A stretch of 6,704 bases of DNA from Novosphingobium sp. (lineage in GTDB: Bacteria; Pseudomonadota; Alphaproteobacteria; Sphingomonadales; Sphingomonadaceae), in NCBI GenBank assembly GCA_027490345.1, contig JAIXYF010000406.1:1-6704 (forward strand), read 5' to 3'. A model generated the notes under the pieces. The model was not told where the DNA came from. It did not search any database and saw nothing but the letters and a program-made list of their open reading frames with translations. Made by a program: the position numbers and the translations under genes. Below are positions 1 to 5,333 of the stretch, in pieces; within the stretch, counting starts at the first letter, position 1, and the number at the start of each line of letters is the position of its first letter.

Positions 1-38
1 AAGCAAGCACACCGCAGCAGACCGTAATTGCCCCGCAT
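1..38 (-). CDS. Possible 5' end of the next gene, perhaps bamA (partial, runs off the window)
   Basis: An ATG at 38-36 on the minus strand opens a frame that stays open to the window edge, giving 12 complete codons that read MRGNYGLLRCAC. A basic residue followed by a short apolar stretch would fit the start of a signal peptide. The frame begins 72 bases after the rseP stop, where many proteobacteria carry bamA, the gene for the outer-membrane beta-barrel insertase. That identity rests on gene order only, because too few residues are visible. The ribosome binding site is poor: the only purine-rich run (about 62-55) is some 16 bases from the ATG, further than usual. The true start could therefore lie outside the window. 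Confidence 0.35.
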   Translation of the reverse strand, partial: MRGNYGLLRCAC

Positions 39-63
39 TTTGTGGAAAATCCGGTCCCCCCTA

Positions 64-88
64 TCGTTCGGCCCGAAGGCGTGAACGA
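64..88 (-). other. Intercistronic stem-loop capped by a C(UUCG)G tetraloop
   Basis: The outer arms TCGTTC and GAACGA are exact reverse complements (64-69 and 83-88). They enclose a second stem which, on the minus strand, reads GCC-TTCG-GGC (80-71). This is the unusually stable C(UUCG)G tetraloop. The two stems are separated by a small internal loop. The hairpin lies between the rseP stop and the presumed next gene. No run of T follows it on the minus strand (G residues follow instead), so it does not look like an intrinsic terminator. It is more likely an mRNA structure that affects stability, processing or translation of the downstream gene; that role is inference. Confidence 0.45.
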
Positions 89-110
89 AGCCTGACCGCG
101 CGAAATCTCC

Positions 111-1235
111 CTACCCTCCGAAAACGTGCAACGAAGCAACGTCGTTGAAAGTCACGAACAGCATCAGCGCCATGACCAGCGCCAGGCCAGTGCGGAAGGC
201 CCATTCCTGCCCGCGCTGGCTTACTGGACGGCGGCTGACCGCCTCGATCGCGTAGAACGCAAGGTGCCCGCCATCGAGCACCGGAATTGGCAAGAGGTTG
301 ATGAACCCGAGGTTAATCGAGATCAGCGCGATGAACCAGACGTAGTTGGCCCAGCCCGATGCGAGCTGCTCGCCCGAATACTTGGCGATCTTGATTGGCC
401 CGCCCAGTTCCTTGACTTCGCGCTTGCCAGTCACGATCTGCTGGATTCCGGTGATCATCATGCCCATGATGTCGCGCGTCTGGATCACGGCATCACCCAC
501 GGCGCCCACCGGCCCGACACTCACACGCTCGGCCGAAGCGGGTCCGATGCCGAGATAACCGATCTTTTGCGTATTGCCGAAGCGGTCGGTCACTTCTTTT
601 GCGCCAGCCACGGCAGGCAGCGCGATGCGGCGGCCCTGGCGCTCGATCACCAGATCAAGCGCTTCACCCGGATGCTGCGCCACCGCGAGGCGGACCTGCA
701 GGAAGCTGTCGATATCCGAACCCTGGAGCGAGACGACCCGGTCGCCCGGCTGCAATCCGGCCTTGGCCGCCACGGATCCGGGCTGCACCATGCCGATCAC
801 AGGCGGCACCACGACTTTGCCGTAAGCCATGGTGAAACCGGCCAGAATGGCGACGGCCAGCAGCAGGTTGGTCAGCGGGCCTGCCAGCACGATGAGCGCG
901 CGCTGCCACACGGGTTTGGCCTGAAACGTCTGTGCACGCTCTTCGGCGGGGAGCGCCAGCCATTCGGCGCTGGGTGTGCTGGCGGGGTTCATGTCGCCCG
1001 CAAACTGCACATAGCCGCCCAGCGGCAGCGCGGAAAGCTTCCAGCGCGTGCCGCGCTTGTCGGTCCATCCCGCAACTTCCTTGCCGAAGCCGATGGAAAA
1101 GCTGTCTGCTTTCACCCCGAACCAGCGGCCGACGAGATAGTGGCCAAGCTCGTGGATGAACACCAGCGGCCCCAGCACCAGCACGAAGGCCAGCACTGTC
1201 ATCAGCAGACCGGGGCTCTGCACCGCAGCGTTCAA
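111..1235 (-). CDS. rseP: RseP-type site-2 intramembrane metalloprotease, one PDZ domain
   Basis: This 374-residue zinc protease of the inner membrane belongs to the M50B/RseP family, which cleaves anti-sigma factors within the membrane during envelope stress and can clear signal-peptide remnants. The zinc motif HELGH is at residues 28-32 in the first membrane segment (about 9-31). Further hydrophobic segments lie near 113-137, 299-318 and 350-366. The third zinc ligand is in PVLDGG (LDG at 320-322). One PDZ domain spans about 144-203, with QPGSVAAKAGLQPGD typical of the fold. E. coli RseP has two PDZ domains and about 450 residues; the shorter form is usual in alphaproteobacteria. The chosen start is a TTG at 1235-1233 which shares TTGA with the dxr stop and follows GGAGA (1247-1243) at good distance. 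The next in-frame ATG (1202-1200) has no comparable ribosome binding site. Last gene of the overlapping run. Which anti-sigma factor it cleaves cannot be told from here. Confidence 0.95.
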   Translation of the reverse strand: MNAAVQSPGLLMTVLAFVLVLGPLVFIHELGHYLVGRWFGVKADSFSIGFGKEVAGWTDKRGTRWKLSALPLGGYVQFAGDMNPASTPSAEWLALPAEERAQTFQAKPVWQRALIVLAGPLTNLLLAVAILAGFTMAYGKVVVPPVIGMVQPGSVAAKAGLQPGDRVVSLQGSDIDSFLQVRLAVAQHPGEALDLVIERQGRRIALPAVAGAKEVTDRFGNTQKIGYLGIGPASAERVSVGPVGAVGDAVIQTRDIMGMMITGIQQIVTGKREVKELGGPIKIAKYSGEQLASGWANYVWFIALISINLGFINLLPIPVLDGGHLAFYAIEAVSRRPVSQRGQEWAFRTGLALVMALMLFVTFNDVASLHVFGG

Positions 1236-2389
1236 AGTGCGTTCTCCATCATCTCGGCGGCACGGATACGGGTTTCCCGGTCCACCGCGATCACATCTTC
1301 AAGGCTGGCCGGAGCATAGGGAAGACCGCGCGCCAGCACATCTTCGGCTGATTGCACAATGCGGGTGAACCCGATCTGACCAGCGAGGAACGCGGCCACG
1401 GCAATTTCGTTAGCGGCATTGAGCACGGCAGGCGCCGCGCCGCCCGCGATCACTGCCTCACGCGCGACGCGGGTAGCCGGGAAGCGCTCCTCGTCGGGCT
1501 TGAAGAAGCTGAGCGAGCCGATGGCCGCCAGATCGAGCGGCGCGCACGGCGTATCCATGCGCGCGGGCCAGGCCAGCGCCGAGGCAATCGGCACGCGCAT
1601 GTCAGACGGGCCGAGCTGCGCGAGGGTTGAGCCATCGCGGTATTCGACCATCGAGTGAACGATGGACTGCGGGTGGATCACGATGCGCAGTCGCTCCACG
1701 CCGACCGGAAACAGATGATAGGCCTCGATGAATTCGAGCCCCTTGTTCATCATCGTGGCGGAATCGACGCTGATTTTCGCGCCCATCGACCAGGTGGGAT
1801 GCTTCACCGCTTCGGCCGGAGTCGCACGGTGAATGCGTTCCATTTCCCATTCGCGGAACGGGCCGCCGCTGGCAGTCAGCGTGATGGCATGCACATGCGC
1901 GGGATCGTTGCCCGCCAAGCACTGGAAAATCGCGTTGTGCTCGCTGTCCACCGGCAGCAACGTGGCTCCGGTGCGCGCCACGGCGGCGGTCATCACGTCA
2001 CCGGCGGAAACCAGCGCTTCCTTGTTGGCCAGCGCCACCGCCTTGCCGCATTCGATCGCGGCCATGGTGGGCGCAAGGCCTGCGCAGCCGACGATGGCGG
2101 CCATGGTGATGTCCGCACCGCGCGCAGCAGCCTCGATCACTGCAGCCGCCCCGCCTGCCGCCGCAATGCCGCTGCCCGAAAGCGCCTCGCGCAGGGCCGG
2201 CAGACAGCTTTCGTCGGCCACGACAGCGGTTTCGGCCCCGAATTCGCGGGCCAGCGCCGCCAGTTCGGCAGCCTGACAATTGGCCGTCAGCGCGATGACC
2301 CGGAACATGTCGCGGTTGCGGCGCACCAGATCGAGCGTGGAAGCGCCGACCGATCCCGTCGCGCCCAGAATCGTGATCGTGCGCGTCAT
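1232..2389 (-). CDS. dxr: 1-deoxy-D-xylulose 5-phosphate reductoisomerase
   Basis: This cytoplasmic enzyme of 385 residues converts 1-deoxy-D-xylulose 5-phosphate to 2-C-methyl-D-erythritol 4-phosphate using NADPH and a divalent metal, the committed step of the MEP isoprenoid pathway. The NADPH-binding loop GATGSVG is at residues 9-15. The metal ligands are D148 and E150 in LPVDSEHN, and E219 in NKGLEF, matching E. coli D150, E152 and E231. Substrate-site residues S174 (ASGGPFRE), H197 (KHPTWSMG), N215 and K216 are all present, so the enzyme looks fully functional and should be of the fosmidomycin-binding type. The start is the ATG at 2389-2387, which overlaps the cdsA stop as ATGA and is preceded by AGGAGG (2398-2393), a strong site but only 3 bases away. 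A longer reading from 2419 adds residues with no family likeness. In E. coli dxr lies before ispU; here it lies between cdsA and rseP. Confidence 0.97.
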   Translation of the reverse strand: MTRTITILGATGSVGASTLDLVRRNRDMFRVIALTANCQAAELAALAREFGAETAVVADESCLPALREALSGSGIAAAGGAAAVIEAAARGADITMAAIVGCAGLAPTMAAIECGKAVALANKEALVSAGDVMTAAVARTGATLLPVDSEHNAIFQCLAGNDPAHVHAITLTASGGPFREWEMERIHRATPAEAVKHPTWSMGAKISVDSATMMNKGLEFIEAYHLFPVGVERLRIVIHPQSIVHSMVEYRDGSTLAQLGPSDMRVPIASALAWPARMDTPCAPLDLAAIGSLSFFKPDEERFPATRVAREAVIAGGAAPAVLNAANEIAVAAFLAGQIGFTRIVQSAEDVLARGLPYAPASLEDVIAVDRETRIRAAEMMENAL

Positions 2390-3147
2390 GCGCCTCCTGC
2401 TCCTGCACTGTATGCCCAAACCGTTCCGGCTATGATGGCGACTGGCAGCAAGCCGTCAACCCGATCAAACACCCCGCCATGCCCCGGAATGAGCCGCCCA
2501 CTGTCCTTCACGCCTGCGCGGCGCTTGAGCCAGCTTTCATAGAAATCGCCGGCCTGCGCTGCCACTGCCAGCCCGGCGCCGATCAGCGCCGCAGTGCCCA
2601 GATTGGTCGTGCGCAGCGCTTCGGCCAGACTGGGCCCGGTGGGCGAAAGGCCCGAGAGCATATAGCCCCCGCTCAGCGCCGCCAGCGTGGTCCACAGCGC
2701 CGCTGCCGCCATGCCGCCGCCAAGGCCGGCCCAGGTTTTCGAAGGGCTGATCGCCGGCGCAATCTTCGGCCCGCCAATCGCCCGCCCGGCGAAATAGGCG
2801 CCGGTATCGGTGCAGATGACCAGGCCGAGCACCGCAACGAACATCGCAACCGGCATCACGATCAGCGCAAAAGCCGCCCAGCCGATATAAAGCGCACCCG
2901 TAACCACCGCAGTTGTCATCCGCGGCGGATCCGGCGCAATCTTCGCGGCCAGCGCGACATATTCTGTAAACACGGCAAAGCCCACCAGCGCGATAAAGCC
3001 CTTGAGCACCAGCCCGCCCTGCCACAGCGCAAAACCGGCAATGCCCAGCATGACCATCGCCGAGGCGACGCGCACCGGCAGATCGCTGCGCGGCTGACCG
3101 GTGCCAGCTGGGGCAGCTGGCGCCAACGGCGGCTCAGCGCCCTCCAT
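2386..3147 (-). CDS. cdsA: Phosphatidate cytidylyltransferase (CDP-diacylglycerol synthase)
   Basis: This inner-membrane enzyme of 253 residues joins CTP and phosphatidic acid to form CDP-diacylglycerol, the precursor of all major phospholipids. The full family signature is present at residues 205-231: SWLKR, then KDSG, then PGHGGVFDRVD. It matches the PROSITE-style pattern S-x-[LIVMF]-K-R-x4-K-D-x-G-x2-[LIF]-P-x-H-G-G-x-x-D-R-x-D. The SPSKTWAG stretch (134-141) and the CTDTGAYFAGR stretch (112-122) are also typical of the family. Most of the remainder is hydrophobic, consistent with several membrane spans. The start chosen is ATG 3147-3145, which overlaps the end of uppS by 14 bases; no strong ribosome binding site precedes it, so coupling to uppS translation is likely. 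A reading extended to 3243 would only translate uppS in another frame. The protein is shorter than the E. coli enzyme (285 residues), mainly at the N-terminal side. The exact start is less certain than the identity. Confidence 0.93.
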   Translation of the reverse strand: MEGAEPPLAPAAPAGTGQPRSDLPVRVASAMVMLGIAGFALWQGGLVLKGFIALVGFAVFTEYVALAAKIAPDPPRMTTAVVTGALYIGWAAFALIVMPVAMFVAVLGLVICTDTGAYFAGRAIGGPKIAPAISPSKTWAGLGGGMAAAALWTTLAALSGGYMLSGLSPTGPSLAEALRTTNLGTAALIGAGLAVAAQAGDFYESWLKRRAGVKDSGRLIPGHGGVFDRVDGLLPVAIIAGTVWAYSAGAGGA

Positions 3148-3865
3148 AGCGGCGCTCGCGGGTGGCGTAGTGATCCAGCGCCTCACGCAAATGGGCCGGC
3201 GTGAAATCGGGCCAGAGCACATCGGTGAACCACATCTCGGCATAAGCCGCCTGCCACAGCAGGAAATTCGAAAGCCGGATCTCGCCCGAGGTGCGGATCA
3301 CGAGATCGAGCGGCGGCAGATCGGCGGTGTCGAGTTCGGCCTCGATCGCAGCCGGCGTGATCGGCCCCTTGGCGGCGGCAGCAGTAGCCGCGCGAGCAAT
3401 TTCCTGCTGCGAGCCATAATTGAGCGCGATCGCCAGCGTGGTGCGCGTATTGTGTGCTGTCCGCGCCAGCGCATCTTCGATCAGACCCACAATATCGGTC
3501 GGCAGCCCCTTGTAATCGCCAATCACTTTCAGGCGCACGTCGTTGGCGGCAAATTCATCGATATCGCTGCGGATGAACGCACGCAGCAGGCCCATGAGAT
3601 CGGAAATCTCGTCCTCGGGGCGCTTCCAGTTCTCGGAGGAAAAGGCATAAAGCGTGAGCGCTTCCAGCCCCATGTGCCGGGCGGCGCGCACCACTTCGCG
3701 CACCGCATCCACGCCGCGCTTGTGCCCCACGGCGCGAGGCAGGAGGCGCTTCTTGGCCCAGCGCCCGTTGCCGTCCATGATGATCGCGACATGGCGCGCA
3801 GGGCCGGTATTGCCGCCGCCGGGCAGGCCCCCGGCCCGCTCATCCTGAGCCTGGCGCACGGTCAC
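3134..3865 (-). CDS. uppS: Undecaprenyl diphosphate synthase (cis-prenyltransferase)
   Basis: This 243-residue enzyme (also called ispU) adds eight isopentenyl units in cis to farnesyl diphosphate, giving the C55 carrier lipid used for peptidoglycan and other surface polymers. The first conserved block HVAIIMDGNGRWAKKR holds the catalytic aspartate D31 (E. coli D26). H48 in GHKRG matches E. coli H43. The C-terminal block has R191 and R197 in RTSGEIRLSN, and E210 in AYAEMWF, matching R194, R200 and E213, which bind the homoallylic substrate and metal. The start is GTG at 3865-3863, sharing GTGA with the frr stop; a weak purine run (AAGGA) lies about a dozen bases upstream. The roughly 24 residues before the first block are Gly-rich and somewhat long for the family, but no ATG lies between the GTG and the catalytic block. 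Its prenyl precursors depend on dxr, two genes downstream. Confidence 0.95.
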   Translation of the reverse strand: MTVRQAQDERAGGLPGGGNTGPARHVAIIMDGNGRWAKKRLLPRAVGHKRGVDAVREVVRAARHMGLEALTLYAFSSENWKRPEDEISDLMGLLRAFIRSDIDEFAANDVRLKVIGDYKGLPTDIVGLIEDALARTAHNTRTTLAIALNYGSQQEIARAATAAAAKGPITPAAIEAELDTADLPPLDLVIRTSGEIRLSNFLLWQAAYAEMWFTDVLWPDFTPAHLREALDHYATRERRYGGR

Positions 3866-4419
3866 TTGCCGAGGATTTCCTTTTCTTTCTGCGCGGTAAC
3901 CTCGTCGGCAGCCTTGATCTGCTCGTCGGTCAGCTTCTGCAGCTCGGTTTCGAGCCGCTTGCGCTCGTCCTCCGAGATTTCCTTCTTGTTCTCGTCCGCC
4001 TTCAGCGCATCCATCCCGTCGCGCCGCACATTGCGGATGGCGATCTTGGCCTTCTCGGAATAGCCGGAGGCGAGCTTGGCCAGTTCCTTGCGGCGATCCT
4101 CGGTCAGATCCGGGATCGGCAGGCGCAAGGTGTTGCCATCATTGATCGGGTTGAGCCCGAGACCCGCTGAACGGATCGCCTTCTCGACCGGCCCGATGTT
4201 CGACTTGTCCCAAACCTGCACCGTGAGCATGCGCGGCTCGGGCGCCGAGACAGTCGCCACCTGATTGAGCGGAGTGTTGGCACCATAGACCGTGACCATG
4301 ATCGGATCGAGCAGCGCGGTGTTGGCGCGGCCGGTGCGCAGACCGGACAGATCGCTGCGCAGCGATTCCACCGCGCCCTTCATCCGGCGCTCGAGGTCTG
4401 CCTTGTCGAATTTGGCCAT
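3862..4419 (-). CDS. frr: Ribosome recycling factor
   Basis: This is a 185-residue cytoplasmic protein, the usual length for the family. With EF-G it splits the post-termination ribosome so that the subunits can be reused. The N-terminal helix carries SLRSDLSGLRTGRANTALLD (about 19-38). The small beta-rich domain spans roughly 31-104, with APEPRMLTVQVWDKSNI and the NDGNTLRLPIPDLTEDRR stretch. The long helical bundle resumes after that, including R129, R132 and R133 in IRNVRRD; R132 is important for ribosome binding in E. coli. The C-terminal half is highly charged, as expected of a three-helix bundle. The start ATG (4419-4417) follows a clear AAGGAAGG ribosome binding site 7 bases upstream. 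It lies 16 bases after the pyrH stop, and its own TGA overlaps the GTG start of uppS. Confidence 0.97.
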   Translation of the reverse strand: MAKFDKADLERRMKGAVESLRSDLSGLRTGRANTALLDPIMVTVYGANTPLNQVATVSAPEPRMLTVQVWDKSNIGPVEKAIRSAGLGLNPINDGNTLRLPIPDLTEDRRKELAKLASGYSEKAKIAIRNVRRDGMDALKADENKKEISEDERKRLETELQKLTDEQIKAADEVTAQKEKEILGK

Positions 4420-4435
4420 GGATCAGCCTTCCTTT

Positions 4436-5161
4436 TTAATCGCTAATCTTCTGAACGATGGTCTGGGTGCCCTCACCCGCCAGCACGCGGGCCAGATTGC
4501 CACGCTCGCGGATCGAGAACACCACGATGGGAATGGCATTATCCCGGCACAGCGCCACAGCAGAGGCATCCATGACCTTGAGATTGTCAGCCAGCACCGT
4601 GTCGAAATCGACCCGGTCATAGCGCTTGGCATCTGGGTTCTTCTTGGGGTCGTCGTCATAGACCCCGTCGACGCTGGTGCCCTTGAACAGCGCATCGCAC
4701 TTCATTTCCGCAGCGCGCAGCGCCGCGCCTGAATCCGTGGTAAAATACGGCGCGCCGACACCGGCGGCAAAAATCACGATGCGGCCCTTTTGCAAGTGCC
4801 GTTCGGCGCGGCGGCGGATCACCGGCTCGCACACTTCGTCCATCTGGATGGCCGATTGCACGCGGGTTTCCACGCCGATCTTTTCAAGCGCGCTCTGCAT
4901 CGCCAGCGCATTCATGATCGTGGCGAGCATGCCCATGTAATCAGCCTGCGCGCGGTCCATCCCCTTGGCCGCGCCTGCCATGCCGCGAAAGATGTTGCCG
5001 CCACCGATCACGAGGCACAGTTCAAGCCCCGTATCCCTCGCCGCCTTCAGCTCCTCGGCCATCTGGTCCACGAAATCGGTATCGATGCCGAAGGGCTGGC
5101 TTCCCATCAGCACTTCGCCCGAAAGCTTGAGGAGCACACGCTTGAGGGGAGGAAGGCTCAT
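4436..5161 (-). CDS. pyrH: Uridylate kinase (UMP kinase)
   Basis: This 241-residue cytoplasmic enzyme of the amino-acid kinase fold makes UDP from UMP and ATP. It is normally hexameric, activated by GTP and inhibited by UTP. Visible motifs are RVLLKLSGE (8-16), IGGGNIFRG (52-60), the UMP-site stretch around MDRAQADYMGM (68-78), FTTDSGAALRAAEM (140-153) and the nucleotide-binding KGTSVDGVYDDDP (160-172). The loop FAAGVGAPYF (131-140) has Val and Ala where E. coli has T138 and N140. The start ATG at 5161-5159 gives an N-terminus, MSLPPLKRV, like other UMP kinases; longer readings run through spacer DNA. No good ribosome binding site precedes it (the nearest is a weak GAG about 12-14 bases away). 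A separate promoter candidate lies 37-64 bases upstream, so pyrH may head its own transcript besides read-through from tsf. UDP made here leads to UTP and CTP, the latter used by CdsA. Confidence 0.96.
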   Translation of the reverse strand: MSLPPLKRVLLKLSGEVLMGSQPFGIDTDFVDQMAEELKAARDTGLELCLVIGGGNIFRGMAGAAKGMDRAQADYMGMLATIMNALAMQSALEKIGVETRVQSAIQMDEVCEPVIRRRAERHLQKGRIVIFAAGVGAPYFTTDSGAALRAAEMKCDALFKGTSVDGVYDDDPKKNPDAKRYDRVDFDTVLADNLKVMDASAVALCRDNAIPIVVFSIRERGNLARVLAGEGTQTIVQKISD

Positions 5162-5189
5162 CGACCGGGACAACTCGTGATGGGGTAAG

Positions 5190-5218
5190 GCGCCGCCTTT
5201 ATACGCATGGGGCGGCGC
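5190..5218. repeat. Perfect 8-bp inverted repeat flanking the predicted pyrH -10 box
   Basis: GCGCCGCC at 5190-5197 and GGCGGCGC at 5211-5218 are exact reverse complements with a 13-base spacer, so the half-site centres are 21 bp apart, two helical turns. The spacer holds TATAAA on the minus strand. The arrangement would suit a dimeric regulator covering the promoter, or an RNA hairpin in any transcript reading through from tsf. GC-rich arms of this size can also arise by chance in a GC-rich genome. Confidence 0.5.
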
Positions 5219-5225
5219 GTGCCAA
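5198..5225 (-). promoter_or_regulatory. Candidate sigma70-type promoter for pyrH
   Basis: On the minus strand, TTGGCA (5225-5220) and TATAAA (5203-5198) are separated by 16 bases, close to the consensus TTGACA-N17-TATAAT. Transcription would begin near 5190, leaving a leader of about 30 bases before the pyrH ATG at 5161. The A/T-rich -10 stands out in very GC-rich surroundings. No transcript data are available, so this is a sequence match only. Confidence 0.45.
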
Positions 5226-5232
5226 GGGCACG
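5218..5232 (-). other. Short perfect hairpin overlapping the predicted -35 box
   Basis: CGTGCC (5218-5223) and GGCACG (5227-5232) are perfect complements around a 3-base loop, and the -35 hexamer TTGGCA lies inside. GGGCAC (5226-5231) can instead pair with GTGCCC (5252-5257), so two foldings compete. This may be an RNA fold or a small operator palindrome; function is unknown. Confidence 0.35.
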
Positions 5233-5237
5233 GCGCA

Positions 5238-5255
5238 GGTTTGTGCGGTTTGTGC
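5238..5255. repeat. Tandem duplication of a 9-base unit
   Basis: GGTTTGTGC occurs twice in direct succession (5238-5246 and 5247-5255) with no mismatch. It lies upstream of the predicted pyrH promoter. It could be a pair of binding half-sites or a recent slippage duplication. Confidence 0.6.
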
Positions 5256-5272
5256 CCGGACAGGCGCTGGAC

Positions 5273-5323
5273 AACCGAGGCGCCGGGTAACCGAGGCGTC
5301 CCGCCATGCGGCAGGCGCCTCGG
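5273..5323 (-). other. Alternative stem-loops just after tsf (possible terminator or processing site)
   Basis: The arm GGCGCCTCGG (5314-5323) can pair perfectly over 10 bp with CCGAGGCGCC (5275-5284), or over 8 bp with CCGAGGCG (5291-5298). The second option has an inner GCC/GGC stem in its loop. The choice exists because AACCGAGGCG is directly repeated at 5273-5282 and 5289-5298. The structure begins 10 bases after the tsf stop. On the minus strand only short TTA or TTG sequences follow, with no T-run, so an intrinsic terminator would be weak. It could instead be a partial attenuator or a 3'-end protecting the rpsB-tsf mRNA. Confidence 0.45.
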
Positions 5324-5333
5324 CTCCTGTGTC

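Noticed and set aside
126..1319. 397-codon open frame on the plus strand, opposite rseP and the end of dxr
   Set aside because: Its product is rich in His, Arg, Gln and Asp with no domain, membrane segment or family likeness. It lies exactly antisense to a gene with complete catalytic motifs. Long antisense frames are expected in GC-rich DNA.
1655..2542. 295-codon open frame on the plus strand, opposite dxr and the end of cdsA
   Set aside because: The composition (His, Arg, Gly, Gln) is that of a codon shadow, no motif is recognisable, and the opposite strand carries an intact DXR with all active-site residues.
3148..3243. N-terminal extension of cdsA by 32 codons
   Set aside because: The extra residues translate uppS in a different frame and look nothing like CdsA. 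The ATG at 3147 gives a normal alphaproteobacterial length.
2479..4063. Long plus-strand open frames opposite cdsA, uppS and frr (2479-3204 and 3101-4063)
   Set aside because: Low-complexity, Arg/His/Ser-rich products with no family likeness, crossing several real gene boundaries. No ribosome binding site or promoter supports them.
5273..5323. Classical Rho-independent terminator closing rpsB-tsf
   Set aside because: The stems are strong enough, but no run of T follows on the minus strand, so I kept it only as an alternative stem-loop element and not as a firm terminator.
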